Source: Pontibacter litorisediminis (lineage in GTDB: Bacteria > Bacteroidota > Bacteroidia > Cytophagales > Hymenobacteraceae). From it: 64,000 nucleotides of DNA. The stretch is taken from contig NZ_JARDUA010000002.1 of the NCBI RefSeq assembly GCF_029360645.1, positions 372,001 to 436,000 of the forward strand, given 5' to 3'. Below are positions 17,979 through 27,523 of the stretch, piece by piece. Both the position numbers and the translations under genes were made by a program. The notes beneath the pieces were generated by a model that worked only from the letters and a program-made list of their open reading frames with translations, ran no database searches and had not been told where the DNA came from. The number at the start of each line of letters is the position of its first letter. Positions within the stretch are counted from its first letter, which is position 1.

Positions 17979-19343
17979 GTGATAAAGAAATATTTTATAG
18001 TCGGACTGATGGCGCTCTCCATGACGCCAGCCTTTGCCCAGGAGCCAGCCACCGGCGGCCAGGTGCAGGAGCTGACGCTGCAGGAAAGTATAAAGTATGC
18101 GCTGGAGCATAACGAGAACATCCAGAAGGCTTCCTACGATGAACTTAGCGCCCAGTACCAAATCAACGAGGCCCGTAGCGCCGGATTGCCCCAGGTGGAC
18201 ATAAAAGGCTCGGCCGTAAGAACGCTGGAAAAGACCATGATCGCTTTGCCAGCCGACTTTAACCCGGAGGGCACAGGCCCGCTTATCAAGCCCATGGGTA
18301 CGGACAACACGGTGCAGGCCGGTATTTCGGTTTCGCAGCTGCTGTTCAGCAAGTCCTACTTTGTGGGCCTGAAAGCAGCCAAGACGGCAGAGGACATGTA
18401 CCGCATCCGCAAGGAAATGGCTGCCGAAGACGTGATCTACAACGTGGGCAGCGCCTTTTACCAGGTGCTACAAACGGAGGAGCAGTTTAACAGCATCAAC
18501 GCCAACCTAGACAGGTTAAACCAGCTGGAAAAGATCCTGACCCTGCAGTATAAGAACGACCTGGTTAAGAAGGTGGATGTTAACCGCATAAAGGTTAACA
18601 AAATCAACCTGGAGAACCAGAAACAGAACCTGGAGGCGGCTTACGCCCAGCAGCTGAACGTGCTGAAGTTCTTTATGGGAATGCCGCTTGAGGAGCAGAT
18701 TGCCTTGCAGGGCACTGCAGAAGATGTGCTACTGGACCAGCAGCCAACGCTAGCGGGCACCGCCGAGGCAGCCACAGAGCGTGCTCAGTTCAAGGCCCTC
18801 AACAAGCAGAAAGAGCTTACGGCGCTCCAGATTGAGAACATCAGAGCAGGGTACTACCCGTCGCTTGCCGCCTTTGGCAATTACAACTACCAGTCGCAGT
18901 ACGATGGCCAGATGGTTGGGAACCCGGACGCCATGTGGTCTCCGAACTCACAGGTAGGCCTGCAGCTGAACATCCCGGTGTTTGACGGCCTGCGCAAGAA
19001 GGCACAGGTACAGCAGCACCAGGTAGAGATGAAGAAACTGGACCTGGATATCCAGCAATACAACAAGAACACACAGGTAGAGGTGAGCAATGCCCTGAGC
19101 CAGCTGGCCAACAGCCAGAACAACATAAACGCCCAGGAGGAGAACGTGAAGCTGGCCCAGGAGGTGTACGACACCACCAACCAGCTGTACAAGGAGGCCC
19201 TGGCACCGCTCAGCGACCTGCTGAACGCAGAGACAGCCCTACGCGAGGCCATGACCAATTTGAACAACGAGAAGCTGAAGTTCCAGATAGCGCAGCTTAG
19301 CTACCTGAAGGCCAAAGGAAACCTCGAAACACTTACAAAATAA
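17979..19343 (+). CDS. TolC-family outer membrane efflux protein
   Basis: Outer membrane channel of the second RND pump, 454 residues. The start is GTG at 17979, giving MIKKYFIVGLMALSMTPAFAQ as signal peptide; no in-frame ATG offers a better signal. Two outer-efflux-protein repeats with long alpha-helices are visible (IKYALEHNENIQKA, QVQQHQVEMKKLDLDIQQ). The order TolC-adaptor-pump, with gaps of 20 and 28 bases, indicates one operon controlled by the preceding MarR-type repressor. Confidence 0.9.
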   Translation: MIKKYFIVGLMALSMTPAFAQEPATGGQVQELTLQESIKYALEHNENIQKASYDELSAQYQINEARSAGLPQVDIKGSAVRTLEKTMIALPADFNPEGTGPLIKPMGTDNTVQAGISVSQLLFSKSYFVGLKAAKTAEDMYRIRKEMAAEDVIYNVGSAFYQVLQTEEQFNSINANLDRLNQLEKILTLQYKNDLVKKVDVNRIKVNKINLENQKQNLEAAYAQQLNVLKFFMGMPLEEQIALQGTAEDVLLDQQPTLAGTAEAATERAQFKALNKQKELTALQIENIRAGYYPSLAAFGNYNYQSQYDGQMVGNPDAMWSPNSQVGLQLNIPVFDGLRKKAQVQQHQVEMKKLDLDIQQYNKNTQVEVSNALSQLANSQNNINAQEENVKLAQEVYDTTNQLYKEALAPLSDLLNAETALREAMTNLNNEKLKFQIAQLSYLKAKGNLETLTK

Positions 19344-19363
19344 GATATACACTAAATACGAAC

Positions 19364-20419
19364 ATGAAGAAAGTAATTTATATCCTGGTTGCATTGGTTG
19401 CCCTGGGCGCTATTGGTTACAAGCTGATGAGCAACAAAGAGCAGATGGCCGCCAATGCCGCTGTAGCCGAGATTAAGAGTGATGCCATTCCGGTGCGCAT
19501 CACAGAAGTAAAGCAGGAGAAGCTAGACAAGTCTTTTACCGCTCAGGGTAACTTCGCCCCTATCCAGAGCCTGACCTTGTTATCAGAAACACAGGGGCAG
19601 ATAACCAAGGTGCTGAAGCGCAAAGGCGATAAAGTAAAAGCCGGTGAGCTGCTGGTACAGGTAGAGAGCAACACCATGGCCGCTGACCTGGCCACGGCAC
19701 AGACCAACGCCGAGAAAGCCAAGCGAGACCTGGAGCGTTTCGAAAACCTGGCCGAGGGTGATGCTATCACCAAAAGGCAACTGGAAGAGGCACGCCTGGC
19801 TGCCAAGTCTACGCAGGCCCAGCTGGTGGCTGCCCGTCAGCGCTTAACTAAAACACGCATTACAGCCCCTATCAGCGGCGAGATCAACGAAATCTATGTA
19901 GAGGTTGGCTCTTACCTGAACCCGGGCACGAAGCTGTACGACATCGTGAACGTAGACAAGCTGAAACTGAAGGTAAAAGCCTCTGAGAGCGAGGTGCTGC
20001 TGATCAACAAAGGCGATAAAGTAACGGTGAAAGCTAACGCTGGCGCTGGCCAGGAATATGAAGGCATCGTGACGGCCATTGCCGCCCAAGCCGACCCTAC
20101 CCTGAAGTTTGACGTGGAAGTGGAAGTACAAAACGCCGCCAACAACAACCTGAGAGCCGGTATGTACGGCACCGCTTACTTTGAAGTAGCCGACCAGCGT
20201 GATGCCATGCTGCTGCCGCGTGAAGCCATTGTGGGCAGCATTCAGAACCCAAGTGTTTACGTGGTAAACAACGGGGTTGCCAACACGCGCAAAGTAAAAG
20301 TAGGCGTGGTAACACAAGACAAGGTAGAGGTTCTGGAAGGTGTGCAGCCAGGCGAAAAAGTAGTGCAGAGCGGCCAGATCAACCTGCGCGAAGGCATCAA
20401 GGTGTCTGTGCTGAAGTAA
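19364..20419 (+). CDS. RND efflux periplasmic adaptor subunit (AcrA/MdtA-like)
   Basis: Membrane-fusion protein of 351 residues. It has an N-terminal membrane anchor (VIYILVALVALGAIGYKLM), a lipoyl/barrel-sandwich half-motif (GQITKVLKRKGDKVKAGELLV), a helical hairpin (about 100-155), the second half-motif (ITAPISGEINEIYVEVGSYL) and beta-barrel and membrane-proximal domains. No metal-binding domain is present, unlike the CusB-like protein, which fits an organic-compound pump. Confidence 0.92.
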   Translation: MKKVIYILVALVALGAIGYKLMSNKEQMAANAAVAEIKSDAIPVRITEVKQEKLDKSFTAQGNFAPIQSLTLLSETQGQITKVLKRKGDKVKAGELLVQVESNTMAADLATAQTNAEKAKRDLERFENLAEGDAITKRQLEEARLAAKSTQAQLVAARQRLTKTRITAPISGEINEIYVEVGSYLNPGTKLYDIVNVDKLKLKVKASESEVLLINKGDKVTVKANAGAGQEYEGIVTAIAAQADPTLKFDVEVEVQNAANNNLRAGMYGTAYFEVADQRDAMLLPREAIVGSIQNPSVYVVNNGVANTRKVKVGVVTQDKVEVLEGVQPGEKVVQSGQINLREGIKVSVLK

Positions 20420-20447
20420 TAGTTTCTGTTAAAGAGAAAGTATAGAA

Positions 20448-23400
20448 ATGAATATAACCAAATTATCGATACAGCGATCAACCCTGGTGGTGGTGGTGTT
20501 TACCGTCCTCACCCTGCTTGGGCTTGTCAGCTACCAATCGCTCAACTACGAGCTGTTACCGAAGTTCAGCCCGCCGGTTCTTACCATCAGTACCATTTAC
20601 CCGGGTGCCTCACCAAACGAGGTGGAGAACTCTGTGACGAAGGAAATCGAAGACGCCCTGTCGTCGCTGGAGAACGTGAAGGAAATGAACAGTACCTCCC
20701 TGGAGAGCTTTTCCATCATCACCATACAGCTGAACCAAGGCACCGACGTAGATCTAAGCCTGCAGGATGCGCAGCGTAAGATCAATACCATTCTGGCAAA
20801 ACTGCCGGAGGATGCCGATGCGCCAACCCTGAACAAGTTCGACTTCGACGACCTGCCGATCATCAAGATGGGGGCCACGGCCAACCTGTCGGCCACTGAG
20901 TTCTACGACCTGATCGACAAGAAAATCAAGCCGGAGCTGTCGCGCATACCGGGTATGGCCGCTATCAAAGTACTGGGTGGCCAGGAGCGTGAGATCAAGG
21001 TGAACATCGACGCCAACAAACTGGAGGCCTACAACCTGTCTATCCTGCAGGTACAGCAGAAGATACGTAACTCCAACCTCGATTTCCCTACGGGTAAGAT
21101 CAAGCAGGAGTCTGGGCAGACGCAGATCCGTCTGGCTGGTAAGTTCCAGTCGCTGGACCAGCTGCGCAACCTGATCGTTCGTGAGGATGCAAACGGTATC
21201 GTGCGTCTATCTGACGTAGCCGAAGTACAGGATACGCAGAAGGACGTGGAAGTGCTGACGCGCGTTAACCAGAAGGCCTCGGTAGGTATCACTATCCAGA
21301 AGCAGTCTGACGCCAATGCCGTGGAAGTTAGCCGCCTGACGAAAGAGGCGCTTGCCAAGCTGGAGCAAACGTATGCAGCCGAGGGCCTGAAATTCGAGAT
21401 TGCCAACGACTCATCTGACTTTACCCTGGAGGCTGCCGATTCGGTAATCCATGACCTGATGATTGCGGTGATACTGGTGGCGGTGGTAATGTTGCTGTTC
21501 CTGCACTCATTCCGCAACGCCGTGATTGTAATGATCTCTATTCCGGCATCCCTGGTGGCAACCTTTATCGCCATGTACCTGCTGGGCTACTCGCTCAACC
21601 TGATGTCGCTGCTGGCGCTCTCGCTGGTGGTAGGTATCCTGGTGGACGACGCCATTGTGGTGATCGAGAACATTCACCGCCACATGGAAATGGGTAAAAA
21701 GCCGGCTCAGGCCGCATACGACGGTATCCGTGAGATTATGGCTACGGTAACGTCTATCACGCTCGTAATCGTGGTGGTGTTTATCCCGATCGCCCTTTCT
21801 ACAGGTCTGGTGTCCGACATCCTGCGTCAGTTTGCCGTGGTGGTGGCTGTGTCTACGATGATCTCCCTGTTCGTGGCTTTCACGCTGATTCCGCTGCTGG
21901 CCAGCCGTTTCTCGCGCCTGGAGCACATCTCAGACAAAAACTTTTTCGGCAGGTTTATACTTGCGTTCGAGCGCATGCTCGATAGGATCATTGATGGCTT
22001 TACCGCAGCGCTGAAGTGGGCGTTCAACCACAAGTTCATTACGCTGGGTGTTACATTCCTGCTTTTGGTCGCTTCGTTCATGCTGGTGCCGTTCGGTTTC
22101 ATCGGATCAGAGTTTATCCCTGCCGGCGACCGTGGTGAAGTAAGCTTGCAGCTGGAGCTGCCTAAGAACGCCACAGTGGAGCAGACAAACTTTGCCACCA
22201 AACAGGTAGAAGCATACCTGCAGACGAAGCCCGAAGTAAAAAGGATTTTTACCACGGTAGGTACCACCTCATCGGCACAGCAAGGCCAGAACACGGCTTA
22301 TAAATCAGACGTGTCGGTGTCGCTGGTTGACGTGAAGGAGCGTAGCTTCAGCACCGACCAGTTCAGCCGCCAGGCCAAAGCCGACATCGAAAGCAAATTC
22401 CCGGATGTGGAAGTGACGCCGATTCCGGTAGGCCTGGTGGGTAACTCGCAGGCGCCGATCCAGATCATCGTGTCTGGCTCTAACCTGGACTCTGTGATGA
22501 CGTTTGCCCAGCAGCTGATGACGATTACAGAAAGCGTGCAGGGTACCGCCGACGTGGACATGTCAGTAGAGGGTGGTAACCCAGAGATTGAGGTAGTGGT
22601 GGACCGCGACAAGATGGCCAATGTAGGGCTGTCGCTGGAGAACGTGGGTGCGAGCATGCAACTTGCCTTCAGCGGTAACTCCGATGTTACCTTCCGCTCC
22701 GGTACCGAGGACTATGACATCAACATCCGCCTGGACGAGTTTGACCGCCGCAGCGTGACTGACATCGGCAACCTGTCTTTCGTGAACAACCAGGGCAAAC
22801 TGGTGCGCCTGGCGCAGTTCGCAGATATCCGCCAGGCTACTGGTCCATCGCAGCTTGAGCGTTACAACCGTGTGACCTCTGTTAAAGTGGAGTCGCAGGT
22901 GATTGGCCGCCCGTCCGGTTCGGTGGGTGCCGACATTCAGGCAAAGGTGGCTGAGGTGAAGCTACCAGCCGGGGTGAGCATTGAGTACGGTGGTAACCTG
23001 AAAAACCAAAGCGAAGGCTTCGGTACGCTGGGTATTGCCTTGCTGGCCTCTATCATCTTCGTGTACCTGATCATGGTGGCGCTGTACGACTCGTACGTGT
23101 ATCCGCTGGTGGTACTGTTCTCTATTCCGCTGGCGATTATCGGTGCCTTGCTAGCCCTGGCGCTGGCTGCACAGTCGCTGAGCATCTTCTCGATCCTGGG
23201 TATCATCATGATGATCGGTCTGGTAGCGAAGAACGCGATTATGGTAGTGGACTTTACGAATAAGCTGAAAGACGAAGGCGTGGAAGTGAAGGAGGCCCTG
23301 ACAGAGGCGGTTCGCATCCGTTTCCGCCCGATCCTGATGACGACGCTGGCCATGGTGATTGGTATGTTGCCGATTGCGCTGGCAGGTGGCTCGGTGGCCG

Positions 23401-23627
23401 CCACCAAGAATGGCCTGGCCTGGGCCCTGATCGGTGGTCTGAGTTCTTCTATGTTCCTGACACTGATTGTGGTGCCGATTATCTACTACGGCTTCGACCG
23501 CATCCTTGCCAAGTTCGGCCTGGATAAAAAGACCAAGATCGAGCTGGTGGACAAAACGGCAGAGGAGCTGGAGCACGAAACCAAAGAGCTGGAAGAAAAA
23601 AAGATGGCGCACGAGTTCGCGCACTAA
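20448..23627 (+). CDS. RND efflux permease, hydrophobe/amphiphile (AcrB/MdtB) type
   Basis: Proton-driven inner-membrane drug pump, 1,059 residues, full length for the family. TM4 has GILVDDAIVVIENIHRHME with the double Asp of the HAE class, and TM10 has GLVAKNAIMVVDFTNK with the partner Lys. The N-terminus FTVLTLLGLVSYQSLNYELLPKFSPP is typical. The C-terminal tail after TM12 is long, charged and Glu/Lys-rich (ELEHETKELEEKK), probably cytoplasmic. It completes the regulator-tolC-acrA-acrB unit. The substrate is not predictable from sequence. Confidence 0.94.
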   Translation: MNITKLSIQRSTLVVVVFTVLTLLGLVSYQSLNYELLPKFSPPVLTISTIYPGASPNEVENSVTKEIEDALSSLENVKEMNSTSLESFSIITIQLNQGTDVDLSLQDAQRKINTILAKLPEDADAPTLNKFDFDDLPIIKMGATANLSATEFYDLIDKKIKPELSRIPGMAAIKVLGGQEREIKVNIDANKLEAYNLSILQVQQKIRNSNLDFPTGKIKQESGQTQIRLAGKFQSLDQLRNLIVREDANGIVRLSDVAEVQDTQKDVEVLTRVNQKASVGITIQKQSDANAVEVSRLTKEALAKLEQTYAAEGLKFEIANDSSDFTLEAADSVIHDLMIAVILVAVVMLLFLHSFRNAVIVMISIPASLVATFIAMYLLGYSLNLMSLLALSLVVGILVDDAIVVIENIHRHMEMGKKPAQAAYDGIREIMATVTSITLVIVVVFIPIALSTGLVSDILRQFAVVVAVSTMISLFVAFTLIPLLASRFSRLEHISDKNFFGRFILAFERMLDRIIDGFTAALKWAFNHKFITLGVTFLLLVASFMLVPFGFIGSEFIPAGDRGEVSLQLELPKNATVEQTNFATKQVEAYLQTKPEVKRIFTTVGTTSSAQQGQNTAYKSDVSVSLVDVKERSFSTDQFSRQAKADIESKFPDVEVTPIPVGLVGNSQAPIQIIVSGSNLDSVMTFAQQLMTITESVQGTADVDMSVEGGNPEIEVVVDRDKMANVGLSLENVGASMQLAFSGNSDVTFRSGTEDYDINIRLDEFDRRSVTDIGNLSFVNNQGKLVRLAQFADIRQATGPSQLERYNRVTSVKVESQVIGRPSGSVGADIQAKVAEVKLPAGVSIEYGGNLKNQSEGFGTLGIALLASIIFVYLIMVALYDSYVYPLVVLFSIPLAIIGALLALALAAQSLSIFSILGIIMMIGLVAKNAIMVVDFTNKLKDEGVEVKEALTEAVRIRFRPILMTTLAMVIGMLPIALAGGSVAATKNGLAWALIGGLSSSMFLTLIVVPIIYYGFDRILAKFGLDKKTKIELVDKTAEELEHETKELEEKKMAHEFAH

Positions 23628-23763
23628 GGTAATTTCCTGTTTTTCATGTGATAACTGCTTAGTGGTAAGATTGCGGGGGCTCTTGGCCTTCGCAATCTTT
23701 TCTTGACCACGCAGAGTCGCAAAGCCGGCAGGCAATTAAATACTAGATTTACCAACTTATGCC

Positions 23764-24024
23764 ATGACACATGTTACTTTAAACACACAGGCAATCCAGA
23801 ACGAAGTGGTGAACATCATCACCTCCGTTACCAAGATTAACCCTACCCGTTTGCTAAAGGTCCGTGACCTGACCACGCTGGGGCTTGATATTATAGATGT
23901 GGTGGACATCATCCTGAAAGTGGAGAAAACCTACCAGCTCACCATACCTGATGAGGTGCCGGTTTACACTGTAGATGACTTTGTGAACTATGTTTACAAG
24001 CATAGCATGAAGCAGGCCGGGTAA
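23764..24024 (+). CDS. Acyl-carrier-protein-like small protein without the phosphopantetheine serine
   Basis: 86 residues with the four-helix ACP pattern: helix 1 (AIQNEVVNIITSVTKI), loop, helix 2 start LTTLGLDIIDVVDII, and a last helix (TVDDFVNYVYKH). In true ACPs the motif is D-S-L, with Ser carrying 4'-phosphopantetheine. Here it reads Asp42-Ile43-Ile44, so the protein cannot be modified in the usual way. Acidic character and length agree with ACP. It stands alone with its own terminator, 136 bp after the pump gene, and no fatty-acid or polyketide genes are nearby. It may act as a binding or regulatory protein; function unknown. Confidence 0.75.
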   Translation: MTHVTLNTQAIQNEVVNIITSVTKINPTRLLKVRDLTTLGLDIIDVVDIILKVEKTYQLTIPDEVPVYTVDDFVNYVYKHSMKQAG

Positions 24025-24042
24025 ACACTGGAATGCATATAA

Positions 24043-24082
24043 AAAAGGGAGGCACAAGTATACTTGCGCCTCCCTTTTTATT
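24043..24082 (+). terminator. Terminator built on a REP-like palindrome
   Basis: AAGGGAGGCACAAGTATAC / TTGCGCCTCCCTTTTT: an almost perfect stem whose centre is GCACAAG...CTTGCGCC, the border pattern of the window's REP-like elements, closed by GGGAGG/CCTCCC and a T-tract. The loop also carries the AGTATACT motif. Confidence 0.75.
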
Positions 24083-24236
24083 TTAGTGCAAAGTTATTTC
24101 TCAACTTCAGCACCTCTATCCTCTATATGCTCTCGCTCGCCTCCGCATGTATGGGTTGGCTCACGGCCTCTGCCCCTTCGCGCCTCATACCCGTGTCAAG
24201 AGATGGAAAAGCCTTAAACATTCCTCATGTTGGTTT

Positions 24237-24980
24237 TTATACTTCGAACACATAGAAAGGCGGATCATACCCCTCCTTTACTAGTATGGGCTTGGATACA
24301 TTGAATACCTTAACGCCTTTGGAGGTCTCACCCTCCAGGGTACCGATATGGGCATGCCCATGGAAGGCAGCCAGAACCTCGCGGCGGTTGATCGGCTCGG
24401 CCAGCCTGGAGGACCCCAGGAACGGAAATATCTGCTCCGGCTCCCCTATCACGGTGGCCTTGATAGGCGCATAGTGCAGCACCGCTATCTTCTTCACCTC
24501 CACATTATCGCTGTCGATACGGGATAGGGCGCCGTCCAGCTTCAGGGCCTCGTCCACGGCCTCCTGCACAAACTGCTTGATCATCGGTTCCCCGAACATG
24601 CCCAGCATGCTGTTGTCAAAGCCGCCGCCAAAACCCTTCACGCCGGCAAAGCCAACGTCTCCGATCACCACACTGTCGCCGTCCAGCATGTGCACATGCT
24701 GCTTCACCAGCACTTTGCGTATGGCTTTCTGGTTATCGCGCTCATAGTCGTGGTTGCCCAACACGGCCACAACCGGAATGCTGCAGGACTTGAGCTCCTC
24801 TGCCAGCACCTCGGCCTCGGCAGTTCGCCCGGTATCGGTCAGGTCGCCGCACAAGAGCAGCACATCTGCCTCCTCCGATACTTTCTTAAAATATTCTTCG
24901 TACTTCCCGCGATCCGTCTCCCGCACATGTATATCCCCTACTGCCGCAATCCTGGTTTTTTTCTCCTTTTTTGTAGCCAT
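24237..24980 (-). CDS. Calcineurin-like metallophosphoesterase
   Basis: 247 residues. All metallophosphoesterase motifs are present: GDIHVRE, LLCGDLTDTG, VLGNHDYER, ILHYAP-type (AVLHYAPIKA) and HGHAHIG. These bind a dinuclear metal centre. There is no signal peptide; a Lys-rich N-terminus (ATKKEKKTR) suggests a cytosolic location. It lies 7 bp downstream of the nucleotidyltransferase gene, so both are probably one transcript. The substrate is not predictable. Confidence 0.88.
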   Translation of the reverse strand: MATKKEKKTRIAAVGDIHVRETDRGKYEEYFKKVSEEADVLLLCGDLTDTGRTAEAEVLAEELKSCSIPVVAVLGNHDYERDNQKAIRKVLVKQHVHMLDGDSVVIGDVGFAGVKGFGGGFDNSMLGMFGEPMIKQFVQEAVDEALKLDGALSRIDSDNVEVKKIAVLHYAPIKATVIGEPEQIFPFLGSSRLAEPINRREVLAAFHGHAHIGTLEGETSKGVKVFNVSKPILVKEGYDPPFYVFEV

Positions 24981-24987
24981 GTGTTTC

Positions 24988-25743
24988 TTATACTGATCTA
25001 ATGGTCACTACTTTGAAGTCCCATTCGGTGATGTCAATTTTATACTGCGTCTGGTCTATCAGCGGGCCCCGGCAGATTTTCTCCTTCGGCGCCGGCATCT
25101 CCAGTTCATCCTTGGCACGCTTAAACAACTCGTCCACCAGCCATTTCGGAATGATGTCCCGCTCTGAAGGATACACGAACTGGAACGACAGAAACTGCGC
25201 CAGCAGCAGTTGCCAGTGCGTCTCCATGTGCTGCCACAGCCATTTCCAGTCCAGATGCTCGCCGTAGCGCAGGATGATGTGGTTGATGTCGGCACCGTCG
25301 TAGCGCTCCCTGTTCTGTACGTACAGCTTCGACCAGATAAGGGTTTCGGCGGGGATGACCCTCACCTTCACGCCCAGCAGCTCGCTTGGGGTGGAGCGCT
25401 CAAACCAGCTGTCGTCCACGGCGCAGTGGTTGCCTGGGTTGTTAAAGATAATGTCCATGAAGTGCTCGCCTTTGATGGCCTTGGCAAGCCAACGCACATC
25501 GGTCAGTTCCGTCTCAAAGCCGTTTTCCTTGAAAGCCTTGAGCAGTGCCGGGGTATCGCTCCCCTTGCAGAACACGTCCAGGTCCTTTGTATCGCGCATG
25601 ATGTCGGTGTAGAGGCGCAGGGCAAAGCCTCCCCCTACCATAAAATCTATGTTGCTCTCCGCCATAATGCCAAGGGCCTCGCGGTAAAAATCATGCGCAG
25701 CCTGGCGGTGAATTCCTTCCTGTAGTTCTATTACTTTAGCCAT
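24988..25743 (-). CDS. Nucleotidyltransferase-fold protein (MNT/DUF6036-like)
   Basis: 251 residues from the start MAKVIELQEG at 25743; an upstream in-frame start adds a 34-residue Pro/Ala/Gln-rich segment that looks like spacer translation. The motif VGGGFALRLYTDIMRDTKDLDVF is the G[GS]-x(n)-D-x-D core of the nucleotidyltransferase fold as in MNT/KNTase-like proteins. A second conserved segment is DIIFNNPGNHCAVDDSWFE. It may transfer a nucleotide or be a catalytically poor homologue. It is followed directly by the metallophosphoesterase, a pairing that could make and remove a phosphate ester (inference). Confidence 0.75.
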   Translation of the reverse strand: MAKVIELQEGIHRQAAHDFYREALGIMAESNIDFMVGGGFALRLYTDIMRDTKDLDVFCKGSDTPALLKAFKENGFETELTDVRWLAKAIKGEHFMDIIFNNPGNHCAVDDSWFERSTPSELLGVKVRVIPAETLIWSKLYVQNRERYDGADINHIILRYGEHLDWKWLWQHMETHWQLLLAQFLSFQFVYPSERDIIPKWLVDELFKRAKDELEMPAPKEKICRGPLIDQTQYKIDITEWDFKVVTIRSV

Positions 25744-25981
25744 TAGGTTTGTTTCTGATTGTTGATGTAAAGCAGCCGCCGGGGCAGGCTGCGGCTTGCA
25801 AGGGTAGGCACTGCTTTGGGAGCAGCCGGTTTTTGGTTTGCTCACCCAGGCAGCGTAGCAATATTGTACTAACTTAGGTACCTGATGGTTGCCTGCTTTT
25901 GAACAAATAGTTGCGTTTAGCAGCTATATTAGCCTAAGACAGGCTATAGTCAATACGTTTATTGTACTTTATAAAGAACAA

Positions 25982-27301
25982 TTATTTAAGCGGCTTGTTA
26001 GTGACATAGAAGGGGATATTGGCGGTAGCCAGGTTGTTCTGCCCGTCGCGCAGGTAGAGGTACAGGCGGTAAGCTCCTTCCTTCTGCGGGGTGTGCAGCC
26101 ATACTTTGGTGTCCTGCTGGCGCACCAGCGCCCCGTCCACAGGGCTTGGCTTTTCCTGCTTGTCGGCGTTGCCATCCAGCTCCTCCGACTCGGGCAGCAC
26201 CTCCCACTGCACCTGCAGCGAGTCCTGCTCCGGGTCGTAGGTAAAGGCGGCCCCCTCAAAGGTCTGCCCCGGCTTCAGGTAAATCTGGTCGTAGGCGAAC
26301 TTATTATCCAGCGTCAGGTAAGCGATGTAGGGCGGCCTATTTAAGGCAGCGGTGTCACCCCAGAGCTGGCGCATCTCGTGCACCAGGGCTGTTTCTTCGC
26401 CGTCCTCATTGATCAGGCTGAACCAGGTCGGGGTAGTCTCCTGCTTGTTGCCCCACATGAACACATAGGCTCCCAGGCAACGGCTGGTGTCAGCCAGCAC
26501 CGACTGCTCGTAGCGCTGGCGGGCAAACTCTGCCTTCTCTGAGCTGGTCTGCTCAATGGGGGCCATCCACCAGGTATAATAAGACTCCCAGTAGCCGCGT
26601 GCGCCGAACTCTGAGACCACGTAAGGGCCTTTCCAGTCGGTCTTGGCCAGCTCCTGCGGCAGGTTGTGCATCGATCCGAAAGAGTTGATAGACAGCACAT
26701 CCAGCGCCGGGGCCCGCTTCACGATCAGGTTCACGATCTTGTGGGGGACGTTCATGATGGTGGTGGTGGTGGGGTGGTCTGGGTCCACTTCGTGGATCAT
26801 CTCGGCGATCCCGTTCACGGCATCCCATACCTTCACGTTGGAGCCGTCGGCATACAGCTCGTTGCCGATGCCCCACATCAGCAGGGCCGGGTGGTCCTTA
26901 TACTTCAGCACCACCTCGCGCAACTCCTCCCGCTGCTGGGCCACCAGTTCTTTGTCGTAGTAGTTAAAGCCTTCGCGCTCGCGAGCCATCCACAGGCCCA
27001 GCGTAACTGTAAGGCCGTGGGCGTGGGCAGAGTCCAGCACCTGCTGCGCATCGTCCGTGTGCCACACCCGTACCGAGTTGCCCCCGTACTTGCGCAGGCG
27101 GCCATAGTAGTCGTAGCCGGCGGCCCCTTTTATGAAGTATGGCTCCCCGTGGCGCATCAGCACAAACCTCTCCCCCTTCTTCACCACCTCTACCTGGCGC
27201 CCCCTGGGTTTATACTTTTCGGCAAGATCGGTGCCGCCGCCGCAGGCCAGGAGCAGCTGGCTTAACATAAGGTACAGGATGATATAGGGTAGGAGCCTCA
27301 T
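25982..27301 (-). CDS. GH2-like (TIM-barrel) glycoside hydrolase lipoprotein
   Basis: 439 residues. The N-terminus MRLLPYIILYLMLSQLLLACGGG is a lipoprotein signal. A TIM-barrel domain covers about 45-330 with the clan-A catalytic pair: acid/base Glu148 in WGIGNELYADG and nucleophile Glu231 in VVSEFGARG. The C-terminus (about 345-435) is a beta-sandwich, probably carbohydrate-binding. It is divergent from a cellulose-synthase-like gene at 27524, across a 222-bp gap. An extracellular or periplasmic hydrolase paired with a beta-glycan synthase may trim the polymer during export, as BcsZ does for cellulose; this role is inference, the fold and active site are visible. Confidence 0.82.
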   Translation of the reverse strand: MRLLPYIILYLMLSQLLLACGGGTDLAEKYKPRGRQVEVVKKGERFVLMRHGEPYFIKGAAGYDYYGRLRKYGGNSVRVWHTDDAQQVLDSAHAHGLTVTLGLWMAREREGFNYYDKELVAQQREELREVVLKYKDHPALLMWGIGNELYADGSNVKVWDAVNGIAEMIHEVDPDHPTTTTIMNVPHKIVNLIVKRAPALDVLSINSFGSMHNLPQELAKTDWKGPYVVSEFGARGYWESYYTWWMAPIEQTSSEKAEFARQRYEQSVLADTSRCLGAYVFMWGNKQETTPTWFSLINEDGEETALVHEMRQLWGDTAALNRPPYIAYLTLDNKFAYDQIYLKPGQTFEGAAFTYDPEQDSLQVQWEVLPESEELDGNADKQEKPSPVDGALVRQQDTKVWLHTPQKEGAYRLYLYLRDGQNNLATANIPFYVTNKPLK

Positions 27302-27523
27302 GGGCAGAAAGTGGTATAGGATGTAGTGCGTCTAAGTTTGCAGTGGGAGGATAGGTTTTACCCACCCAAACGCAGGGGTTTACGCAGAACATTTCTGCTT
27401 GTTTCAAGTATAAAGGCCTGAACAAAGTAATATAACTACATTCTCAGATAGCGCTATAGCAGTATTTTTTAGCACAACATTCACCCGTAGCTTCACATTT
27501 ATACCTTTAAGCAGAGGTTCTCC

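Noticed and set aside
25744..25845. N-terminal extension of the nucleotidyltransferase-fold protein
   Set aside because: The added residues are Pro/Ala/Gln/Ser-rich and unlike the fold; MAKVIELQEG is a normal start.
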